Both the position numbers and the translations under genes were made by a program. Positions 41,598 to 52,700 of a stretch of DNA of 64,000 nt are shown here, piece after piece (within the stretch, counting starts at the first letter, position 1; each line of letters begins with the position of its first letter). The notes beneath the pieces were generated by a model, which searched no databases, was not told the DNA's origin, and saw nothing but the letters and a program-made list of their open reading frames with translations. The stretch lies in assembly GCA_905221605.1 (NCBI GenBank), contig CAJNDS010000369.1, positions 1-64,000 of the forward strand, written 5' to 3'. The DNA is from Symbiodinium natans. Lineage: Eukaryota > Sar > Dinophyceae > Suessiales > Symbiodiniaceae.

Positions 41598-44500
41598 TTT
41601 AGGGTTTAGGGTTTAGGGTTTGGGATTTAGGGTTTAGGGGTTGAGCTAGCCAGCCACTGATGCTGGGGGCCAGAACCACTTCCTCGTCCTCGAGGAGGGC
41701 CAGCCAGAAGTTTGCCTGAGCCCCATGCCCTCCTACACCCTAAAACCCCTGCATTCTCTTCGCCTCTGAAAATTTGACGGCTTGAAACAAAACCCGAAAC
41801 CCTAAACTGGCGAGAGCACCCCTGCCCCTATACATGGGTGCTCGAGCCTCGCGGACAGGGCTCTGCCCTGGCGCGCGGCTAACCTACACGCCTGGGCCGT
41901 CGTTTTCCTGATGCTGGTGGGAGGTGCAGCCTTTTGCTGAAGGGCTTGAAGCTTCAGCTAGCCCCATATGTTTCGAGTCCATCCTGCTTTCCTGCGCCTT
42001 GCTCCTGCCAAGGATGTGACGGACAACTTTGAATGCTTCTACAAGCCCTTCGCGGCGCTGGGTATCAGGAAGCCCTTTGAGCCCGTGCAGCACCCTGCTG
42101 CCCTGGGTGCAGAAGCCGGAATTACGCGAGGCGGCCTGCTCGGGCCCCCTGACCCTCCCCCATGAGCCTCTATCTTTGTTGGGTCTCTCTCAGGCAGGGG
42201 CCTGTCGAGGCCTCTGCCCTGTCTGCCCTAGGGGGGGTTTGGGGGGTAGAACCCTAAACCCTAAAAGAGAAAAAAGACAATAGGGTGGGGCTACTAAGCC
42301 ATGCGAGCGCACGATACGGAGCTCTGAGCGCGCCCCTAGATCAAAAGAAAAGGCGCGCTCCCCCAGCGCCACAGCCCGCGCGCGCGTACACGTGTTTTTT
42401 TTGCTTAGAATATATGTGAGCGTTTTCTTTTTTTTATACGCACGCTACCCCATAAACCCTGAACCCTAGACCCTTCTAAACCCTAAACCCTCAACCCTCA
42501 CCCTTACCGGTCTTGGCCCTCAACCACTAAACTCGAAACCCCAAACCCTAAACTCGAGCCCCTGGCCTGCCAAACCCTACACCCTCGCAACCCCAATCCT
42601 AAACAACTTTGAAGCTCTGAATGCGAAAACTGTGAGGAAAGGCCCACCGTGGGATGGTACCCCTTATACTAACAGTCCTTAATGGGGATTATGGTCCTAG
42701 AAGGGCTGTTAGTATAAGGGATCGAACATCCCAAGTCCCACCCCCCTACCTTGCTGTACGAAGAAAAGCCTCGACCCTCGATCCTGAACCCTGAACCCTG
42801 AACCTCGCACCCCTATTGCCAACAGCAGCGATGTGGCAATCCGAGCAAGACGTCGGTTCCCAAGAAGGATAAACTTTCCCACATCTCCCATATGAGCCCA
42901 AAGGATCCCTAAATCATGCCCCTAGTTCCTGAACTAAACCGCAAACCCAAGAAGGAACTTCTAAACGACCCGCACCCCCCTCCCCCCCCTCCCTCCCCCC
43001 CCCCTCCCTCCCCGCCTCCCTCCCCTCCCCCGGGACTCCGACATCTCGCAACCGGGCATCCACAAGCGAGCCGGGACTGAAACCAGAAAGGATTTAGGGT
43101 TGGGGGTTTGGGTATTTGGTGGTTTATTGGGTTTAGAGGGCTAGTGTTTGGTAGGACAGGGTTTGGGGCCTAGTTCTCTGCCTTTCGGACTCAAATGGCG
43201 TCATGATTTTTCATTGTTGTTGTGGCGAGGAGCGGTTAGAGAGGGTACCCAAGTCTCTAGAGACCATAAAGTTTAGGTGTCCATGCCCCATATGGCCTGC
43301 TTGCAGCAAGGCGCATGAGGCAAAACCCTCAACACGAAACCCCAAACCCTAAACCCGAAACCCTAAACCCCTCAAATCCCTCACCCTCATCAAGGCGTGG
43401 AGTCTGAACTATGCACAGGGCCGACAAAACCTCCGAACCCTACAACCTGTTCAGGGTTCAGGGTCTAGGGTTTATAGGATTTAGGGCTTAGGGTTTAGGG
43501 TTTAGGGCTTAGGGTTTAGGGTTTGGGGTTTAGGACCCTACAAACCCTCCAACATCGAATCCCAAGCCTCGGAACCCTCACCCCGCACCCGCTCTTGCCT
43601 TGAGCAAGCTGCCGTCGCACGAGTGACAGGCTGCTTCTTGCGCGAAGCCATGCTCAAGAAGTCTAGTTTAGGGTTTAGGGTTTAGGGTTTAGGGTTTAGG
43701 GTTTAGGGTTTAGGGTTTAGGGCTTAGGGCTTAGGGCTTAGGGCTTAGGGCTTAGGGCTTAGGGCTTAGGGCTTAGGGCTTAGGGCTTAGGGCTTAGGGC
43801 TTAGGGCTTAGGGTTTAGGGCTTAGGGTTTAGGGACTATGGGATGGCACGGCTACGTCTGAGCAGCGACCTTCTGACACGCTTGGAGCCTCCCTCCCCCG
43901 TCGAGTCAGGGCTTCTCGGGCTAGAGATTGGGGGGGGGTCATGATCAGCATAATTACTCAAAATAGTCACAACAATATGTAAAAAAAAAACTCGCAATAG
44001 GAAGAGAATGAAGAATAGTAATCTCATAGTCATCGTCAAATGAATCAGCACAATAAGGTTTCCAGGACTGAAGGCATGCTTAGGGCGCATTCAGCACCCT
44101 GAACCCTAAAACCCCTAAACCCTCAACCCAAAACCCTAAAGCCTAACCCCTAAACCCTAAACCCCAAACCCTAATAATCAATACTCATAATCATAATAAT
44201 AATAATAATAGCAACAATAAAATAATAACAATAATAATAAGGTTTCCAGCACAACCCGGCCGGCGTACGCGCGCATGCCCACCGAGGAGACGTCCGGCAA
44301 AACAGATGCCCCGTCAGCAAGATGCGGAAGCAGGCACTTTGAGGGGTTCAGGGTTTGGTTTCGGGGGATGCCAAAACGAAGCTCTTCCTTTTATGGCTGC
44401 GCCATGGTCAGATCAGCTAACTCGCAGCGCAAGGCCTAGTGGGTCTGCCACGCTCAACGATCACAGCACCCAGGCGCATGAATGGTATGGCATGCCTCCT

Positions 44501-45980
44501 CTCAAGCAACGGGGGAATGTCATCCGTGGGGTTTAGGGTTTAGGGTTTATGGTTTAGGGTTTACGGTTTAGGGTTTAGGGTTTAGGGTTTAGGGTTTGGG
44601 GTTTAGGGTTTAGGGTTTGGGTTTTGGGTTCTGGGCTTTAGGGGGGTTTAGGGTTTAGCACCAGTGCATGGCTGCGCGCCCGTTAGCTTGGAGCTTCGCG
44701 GGAGGATCCTTAATCTTGAGGGAGCAGTACTACTAACAATCGTAATACAAATCTGAATAATCACCCTGATACTCATTACAATATCATCATACAAATAGCC
44801 ATACTAATGACCACAATAACCATAAAAACAATAGGAGAAACAGTACAAGCAATCATCATACTATCAATGATACTACTCATGTCCCGCGGCTGAATCAGGG
44901 GTTTGGTGGGCGAACCAGTGTGAATGAGGGGCAAGGCTCACTTCCCCCATCCGACCATCCCGCGCGCCAGTCAGGGTCGGCGCACCCGAAAGCCCAAACC
45001 CGGAGCCCCAGACCCCTGAACGTCTCGCCCTGCCGTGCACAGACACAGAGCTGAGTCACCTCATCGGCTTAGGGTTGAGGGTTGAGTTTGCTAGTGCAAG
45101 ATGGCACTCCAACCTGTGTTTAGGGTTTCGGGTCTAGGGTTTGGCCTCAACCCTCCCTTCCCAACCCGCCCCGTGCCTACGGAAGGTCCCCGCGTGATCT
45201 CTGGAGCCCCCGCTAGGCTTGGGCAGAAAAAACCGCTGGGGGCTTTGAAGTTGAGGCATGGATCCAAGGTGCGAACCATGGGCCCTTAGTAGGGTCTAGG
45301 GTTTAGGGTTTAGGGTTTAGGGTTTAGGGTTTAGGGTTTAGGGTTTAGTGTTTAGGGTTTAGGGTTTAGGGTTTTGGTCCCTTACCCTTGTTTAAAGGGG
45401 CTTACACGGGGAAGGAGGAACTGGGTTGAGGGCCTCGGGCTTCGGGGTTGAAGTGTAGAGGTCCCCTAAACCCTCACAGCCTAAGACCCTAAACCCTAAA
45501 CCCTAAACCCTAAACCCCAAACCCTAAACCCTAAACCCTAAACCCTAAACCCTAAACCCTAAACCCGAAGCCGCCTGGTCTACGCCGACCCCAGGTTGCT
45601 CCATGCCAGCATCCATCATAAGAAGCCTCTGCCTCCATTACGTGCACATGTACAGATACATAAGATATGTACATATAGGTGCTCAGGGTTTAGGGTTTAG
45701 GATTTAGGGTTTTGGGTTTAGGGTTTCGGGTTTTGGGTTTAGGGTTTGTATGAATTGATACAACCACTCAAGCAAGCCAAGCGGGGGCCTATCTAAGGTG
45801 GCATCAGTCGTTCCTGGCTTTCCTACAGTGACCAGCTTAGCTGCAAAGCGGCTGGAAGACTCAGAGATGTTTTCATGCACTTGGGATCTTGCACCTCGAA
45901 CGCCGGATCTCTGACCGACACATGGTCCATCGTTGAGCCCTGGCGGTCAGGAACACAAACCAATTCGAAACAATTGCTCA
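41598..45980. other. Heptamer-rich intergenic sequence with short unique pockets
   Basis: No firm gene. TTTAGGG arrays lie at 43,665-43,835 (including ~13 TTAGGGC variants), 44,528-44,620 and 45,293-45,372; a CCCTAAA run is at 45,490-45,565. A C-rich tract is at 42,975-43,030, and AT-rich ATAATA and CATACTA stretches at 44,165-44,240 and 44,735-44,885. The plus-strand pocket at 41,968-42,165 reads KDVTDNFECFYKPFAALGIR in one frame and may be an exon remnant, but I cannot assign it. Confidence 0.5.
42651..42734. repeat. Inverted-repeat element, family A, copy 2
   Basis: The left end TGGGATGGTACCCCTTATAC then TAACAGTCCTTA is mirrored by the right end (reverse complement TGGGATGTTCGATCCCTTAT, ACTAACAGCCCTTC). 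The 84-bp element could fold into a long hairpin. It is flanked by non-repetitive sequence. Confidence 0.85.
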
Positions 45981-45984
45981 GCTA

Positions 45985-46192
45985 GCGAGCCATGTTCTAG
46001 CATCGCTGAGAGCTGGCAAGGCGAGCAAGCCTTCCGTACGATGGCCGGAACTGTCCTTTGTGGAAGTCCCGTGGCTTCATCAAAAATTTGCAAGCCAGCG
46101 TCGGCGAGCCATGTCGTAGCATCGCTGAGAGCTGGCCAGGCGAGCAAGCCTTACGGACGGTGGCCGGAACTGTCCTTTCCCGGAAGTCCCCT
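45985..46192. repeat. Two tandem copies of a ~119-bp repeat
   Basis: GCGAGCCATGTTCTAGCATC and GCGAGCCATGTCGTAGCATC start two copies 119 bp apart. Both continue CGCTGAGAGCTGGC, GCGAGCAAGCCTT and GGCCGGAACTGTCCTTT. Open frames on both strands cross both copies and reflect the duplication. Confidence 0.8.
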
Positions 46193-46485
46193 CCCAATGC
46201 CCGTGGTCTAAAGGCCCAGGCTCTGAAGTCCGTTCTTTTGCCGGTGCTCGGTTGCGAGACCAAAGGAGATTGCAAAGGCTGAGAAACACGCAAAAAGTAG
46301 GCAAAGACTCCACCCACTTGCACAGAATGCGTACACCTTGGAACCTTCTCAGCCCGCCTGTGCACTTGAAGGAGTGGCCTGTTGGCCATCCATGGGGGGC
46401 CCCCAGAGTACTGGGGGGCCCCCAGAGTACTGGGGGTTCGTGGTGTGAGTTAAAGAGTTAAAGGCTCCAAGCCACCAGCATCCTC

Positions 46486-46487
<2 letters not shown>

Positions 46488-46521
<34 letters not shown>
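46488..46521 (+). repeat. 34-base poly(A) tract
   Basis: An uninterrupted A34 run lies 190 bp beyond the stop codon of the ABC gene, on its antisense strand. It could be the tail of a retroposed sequence reading on the plus strand, or a simple homopolymer expansion. A tandem GGGGGCCCCCAGAGTACT duplication lies ~70 bp to its left. Confidence 0.85.
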
Positions 46522-46523
<2 letters not shown>

Positions 46524-46710
46524 GAATGTTGCTACGAGGGATGACATATACTCCGGTGCACACAAAGCGTCAGCCAAAGCAGTGAGTGCTCTGATGGCGG
46601 AGCGAAAAGAGTGTCTTGACGACATTCGGCGGGCCTTGCCGCCTTGCGGGCCTTGGCGAAGCTATGCCAGATGCCTTCCTTGGCAAGAGACGGAGAAAAT
46701 CGCACCCAAC

Positions 46711-49700
46711 TCACAGGCTTCCGGCTGCAAGCGTCGCAAAGTTGCCCCGCAAGCTCATGAGCTCCTGGTAGGTGCCAGACTCCACCAGCCGTCCGTCCGA
46801 CAGAACGAAGATCTTGTCCGAGTTCTGGATGGTGGATAAACCTTGGTTAAGTTTGGGGGGGCCCTATGAAAGAAATCAAATCTTTAGGGCTTTGTAAGGA
46901 TTACACAGGGGATTAAGGGTAACAAAAACTAGAACTTATGTTCTAACCTAACCCTGAAACGGTGGGCCACGGTGATGGTGGTTCTGCCCACCCTTGCCTC
47001 CTGCATCGCTTGCTGTATGAGGCTTTCCGACACCGAGTCCAGGGCCGACATTGCCTCGTCCAGGAGCAGGAACCTCAGAGAACTTCTCTTAAGGGTTTAG
47101 GGTTTAGGGTTTAGGGTTTAGGGTTTAGGGTTTAGGGTTTAGGGTTTAGGGTTTAGGGTTTACCAAAGCAAAAAGGACCCAAGGCTGAAGATGCTCAAAG
47201 GCCTGCAGAGGCTCTTCTGCAAAGCTTGGCTGCACGTTTTCTGTTCTTTCTGATACTCTAATGTTCTTGTAGAACTATGTTCTTCTACTCTTTTATATCT
47301 TTCAATTCTGAGAGTCTTATTCTCCTGTACGCTTCTACTCCTATATTCCAATATTGCTTTTGGGAGGTTCCCGGTGTCTTTGCACATTCTCGCCCATCTT
47401 TCTTATACTCTGAGACTCTCGTTCCAATACTCCTAGATTCTTCTACCCGGAAACTCTTATTCCTATATGGGGGTTTAAACCCTAAACCCTAAACCCTAAA
47501 CCCTAAACCCTAAACCCTAAACCCTAAACCCTAAAACCTAAACCCTAAACCCTAAACCTAGACCCCCAAATAGTAAGATTCCCGTAGAATAGGGACCCAA
47601 GGAGGTGTTTCCGGAAACCCTCCACATTCCTCCTTTCTTCTATTCTTAGACTCTAAAAATCTCTCTATTCATATCATCTTGTACTCTTATACTCTTATAT
47701 TCCCTTATTCTTATATTCCTATATCCCTATATTCCTCTATTTCTATATTCTTAGACCTCTGAAATCTCCTAGGAGCTGAGGCCGGCGGAGCAGGGCCCGG
47801 GCGATGGCACAGCGCTGCTTCTGCCCGCCCGAAAGCTTCCTTGGGCTGACTTCTGAACCCCGCATTGAATTGTTATGACTTTTGGGGCTCCTTGTTGCAG
47901 TTTCTAGCCCTAAGCCTAAACCCTAAAACCCTCAACCCTCAACCCTAAATCCTAAACCCTAAACCCTAAACCCCAAACTCTAAACCCTTAAAGTCCTAAG
48001 AGCCAGCTAGAAGAGAAGCCAAGCTTCCCCCCGCGGAGCCCGACCCGGTCCGCCCACTTCACGGCGCCCGTGTTCACCTTAAGCTGGCTCTTCTATCCGC
48101 CTTTATATATATATATACATATGTACATACATATATATATAGATATATATATATATACACATGCATATATATATATATGTGTGTATTATATATATATATA
48201 TATATATAGCATATATATATATATAGATATAGATAGATAGATACATATATATATATATAGATAGATAGATGGATAGATAGACAGACAAATACCCTTCCGA
48301 AGGGATTATATATCCCCCCCATATATGTATATCCTTCGAGGGATCTCTGCTTGGGTACATCGTTCCCTGGTTCCCTCCTGCCCTGCTAAGAAGGAATGAG
48401 TCGCGCCCGAGAGGGCGTAGCTGCTTCCATCACACTCCGAGAAGACGTAGTCCATGTTGGCTTGCTTGGCCGCTTCACACACCTCCTCGTCGGTCGCCTC
48501 GGGGCAGCCGTACCTCAACACATGAGGTCATGAGAAAACCTTGAGCTCTGCTAGCCATCTCCACCGTGGCAAACACCGCCCTGCGCCTGTGGCTTCAGAG
48601 GTAAGGCTCGCACCGCACATTCTCTGCGAGGGACATGTCGAAGAGCACAGGCTCCTGGCCGACGACCCCCAGCTGCCGGCGCCACCAGGCCACGTTGAGG
48701 TCTCGGAGGTCGGCGCCGAGCTCCCCGCCGACGCGGATGGAGCCGCACTGGGGGTCGTAGAAGCGCTGGAGGAGCTGGATCACCGTCGACTTGCCGCTGC
48801 CCGAGAAGCCCACCAGTGCCACCGACTCGCCCTTCCGGATGCTGAAGCTCAGCTTCTTGAGCACGCGCACCTCGGGGCGGTGGGGGTACCAGAAGTGCAC
48901 CTCCTGGAACTCAATCGACCCATCCCCGGTGCTCTCAATGCCCACCGGCTGCGTGGCGTCGATCTTCGAGACCTGGTCGATGAGGCGGAAGACCTCCAGG
49001 GACTTCCAAGAACGACCGCAGAACCTTCGGAACTCTATATACGTACATACATACGTACATACATACATACATACATACATGCCTACCTACCTACCCTACC
49101 CTACCTACCTACGTACATAAAACACCTTGTTCATATCCCCGAAAAATATATCGTGTGTATATATACATATATATATATATGTATGTATATATATATATAC
49201 ACCCTTTAAAGGGTGTAAAAATACACCCTTATATATATATATATACACACCCTTTAAAGGGTGTATATATATATACACCCTTTCAATGAAGTGCCCGAGC
49301 TCTGACACATCTCAAGCTGCCGCCCCCTCGGCCTGGACAGCAGCATGGTAGCCGGACGCAGAGTCCGGGATGTACTGGACCTAGTTTCATGGCTGGGAGA
49401 ATACTAAACGGTTTAGGGTTTAGGGTTTAGGGTTTAGGGTTTAGGGTTTAGGGTTTAGGGTTTAGGGTTTAGGGTTTAGGGTTTAGGGTTCAGGGTTTAG
49501 GGTTTAGGGTAAACATCTGAATTTTTATATTCCTTATTGGGTTTAAGTGCCCTTAAAAGTGTAACATGGTACCCAACCATGGCAAAGGGAACGATGGAGC
49601 TGACAGACATCACCCCGAAGACCACGCAGAAGAGGGTCAGCATGACCTGCCTGGCATCGAAGCCCCAGTACTGAATGCTCGCGGCGCTCATCCAGAAGCC

Positions 49701-52700
49701 TTAGGGTTTAGGGTTTAGGGTTTGGGGTTTAGGGTTTAAGCTTTAGGGTTTAGGGTTTAGGGTTTAGGGTTTAGGGTTTAGGGTCTAGGCCTGCCAAGAA
49801 GATGGCCGGAAAGATGCTCAGGTTCAGGGCGAGGGAGAGCCCAAGCTTCCAGGCTTTCGCGGCATTGAGCTCGGTGAGCCTGTTCAGGGACACGTCGATG
49901 AGCTCCAGCGTGCGCTCCTCCGCGCCCAAGGCGCGCACCGTGCGGATGGACGTGGCCGCCTCGGACGTGGCGTGGCCCACGGCGGCGTAGGCCGCCTCGG
50001 CCTCGGGCTCGTTCCGGGCGGCGCCGATGGCCACCAGGAAGGACAGGAGGGCGCAGAAGGGCAAGAAGACCTGAGCATGGCGCTTCAAAACCTCCAACTT
50101 TGAGGGAACTATATATGTAAAGAAAAAAGAGTATGCCAAGGGCCTAGGGACCAGGGCCGCCGTGGCCAGGACCCAGCAGCCCCAGAAACTCACGCCGATG
50201 GCCAGGAAGCAGGTGAGGACGGCGCCCGTGGAGTTCCCGAGCTGGATGCCGAGCATCTGCCCCACCCGGTTCCTAGGTTTTTCAACGGTTGTGGGAGAGA
50301 ACTGAATAAAATCTCCCAAAGCTTCTAGAGTCCTTTTTTGGGTTTTTTAAAGTACCCTTTAAAAAGGCCAAAAAAAACTGTTATACCCCCACTGACTATG
50401 ACTCAGAGGCTCATGTGCCTCTCCAAGGACACCAGGATGCTGGCCGTCTGGTTCTCGGGCGCGTCGAAGAAGGCCATGTCCATGCGGATGGTGCTGGCGA
50501 AGGCCGCCTTGCGCAGGATCATGCACAAGCACTCCTGCAGGGAGGTTCATGGCACTTATGAACCAGTTTATAACTGTACTTCGAGCTGTGCTTATAAGCA
50601 TATAAGGCACTGAAGGGGCTTAACACCTCCAAGTCCTGCAGGTAGGTGAAGAGGGAGTTCTGCAGCAAGGTGAAGAAACCGGAGCCTAATCCCACAACCA
50701 CCAACCCCAAGACTGCCCCGTTGAGAGCGTCGCCCCCGTCGAAGAGCGACATGACGGCTTTGTTGAAGAAGAAGGCTTGGAGGGGCATCCCACAGGCCTC
50801 TGCTGCCACGATGACGAAGGCAACCGGCCAGATCCACCAGTAGACGTCCATCATGCCAAGCAGGCGGCGCCGTGGCGCGGCGCCCGAAGGTTTGGTTGGA
50901 TCCTCCTCCGGTGTCACTATGGACTCTCGGAGGCTTGCCGGCGATGCCACCTGGGTGGGGGAGGGGTTCTCCTCCTTCTCCTCGCTCTTCGCCTGCTGCA
51001 GCGTGGCCATGCTGTAGTAGACGCCTTTCTGTTCCATGAGCTCTTCGTGGCCGCCTTGCTCACAGCAACTCCCATCCTGAAGGACATAAATCACGTCGGA
51101 GCCCTTGATGGTCATGAGCCGGTGAGCGATGGAAATAGTGGTGAAGTCCGTGCCCAGCGCGTCCAGGGTGGCTTGCACCATGCGCTCAGACTCGTTGTCC
51201 AGTGCCGAGGTTGCCTCGTCAAGGATCAAGACCTGAGGGCTCTTGGCCAGAGCACGCGCGATGGCAACGCGCTGCCGCTGTCCTCCCGAAAGCATTCCGC
51301 CTCCCGCGCCCACGAAGGTGTCCAGGCCATGTGGCAGCCCTTGCAGAGTGTCGTAGATCTGCGCGGCCTTGGCGGCTTTGATCGCCATGGCATCGGTGAT
51401 GGAGGCGTCTCCTGCCTTGATATTGCTCATGGCCGTGGTCGCAAAGAGCACCGGCTCCTGGCCGACGTAGCCGATGAGCTTGCGCCAGGCCTTGGCGGAG
51501 ACTTGGCTGAGATGGACTCCGTTCACCAGCACCTCCCCTGCCTTACTGTTGGTTGGTAGGGAATGAGGGAATGGAGCACCCTATATCCCCCTATATATAC
51601 ATATTATATATTGTTTTTATTTATTTATTTATGTATTTATTTATATACTCTTTAAGGGATTATCTCGGGTAAGCTGCACAGGGGTCGTAGAATCGCTCGA
51701 GGAGCTGGATGGTGGTACTCTTCCCAGAGCCACTCTCGCCCGCGAAGGCAATCTTCTGGCCTCTCTCTACTCGGAAGCTGCAATTCTTCAGGGCCCACTT
51801 GTCCGGCCGGGTCGGGTACTTGAAGCTGACGTTCCGGAACTCGATGCTCTGGACCACGCGAAGCTGCTCCGGCAGCAGGGCGGGCGTGTAGAGCGGCTCC
51901 TCTATCCGGGCCTCCTGGGCCTCGGAGTCCTTGGAGCCCTTGGAGCCCCTGGGATCCATCACCTCCCTCATCTCCTTGAAGGACACGACCGCGCGCGCCA
52001 TCACCGGGGCGTAGCCGCTGAAGGCGCTGAGGCCGGAGCTGCCCACCATCATCGCGATCATGACCGTGACGATGTGGTCGGGCTCGAAGCCGGCGCCCTC
52101 GTCGGACATGAGGACGTGGCCGCCGAACCACAGGGCCAGCGCGTAGAGGCAGGAGTAGAAGAAGTTGAGGCCACCCCAGGAAGCACCAATCCGCAGGCCA
52201 GAACGAATCCCGCCCAGCTTTGCTGACAGGAGCTCCTTCTCAAATCGCGAGGACTGGACAGACTCACCGCCGAAAGCCGCCACGGTGCGGATTGCCATCA
52301 GCGACTCCTCTGCGACACTCGAAGCTCGAGCGAAGTCTGCAATCTGCTTGGAGGTCTGCTGCTCGATTTCTCTGCCCATGCGATGGCCCGCGAATGCCAG
52401 GATCGGAATTGTGGCACACACGACGAGGGAGAGCTGCCAGCCAGTGTACAAGGCCAGGGACAAGCCAGACACAGTCTGACCCAAGGCCGCGACCAGGTAT
52501 CCGAGGGCAGTGGACATGAACACATACCTGGGACTCTTTTTTGACCTACAGCTTAGCAGTAACTACCCTTAATCAGCAGGTACAACCCACAAAAGCTGTA
52601 GGGAAAAAAGGAAGTCCCAGGTACACATTGGCAACATCACCCTCCAGCTTGCTGGCCACTCCAGCCGGCTCGTGCCTTACTGTTGGTTAGTAGGGAATGA

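Noticed and set aside
48074-48360. Tyr/Ile-rich open frames
   Set aside because: TA/GATA microsatellite inside ABC intron 14.
48541-49209. 222-codon plus-strand frame
   Set aside because: Antisense to the NBD2 exon and runs into intron microsatellite.
50777-51559. 260-codon plus-strand frame
   Set aside because: Antisense to the NBD1 exon of the ABC gene, which has all catalytic motifs.
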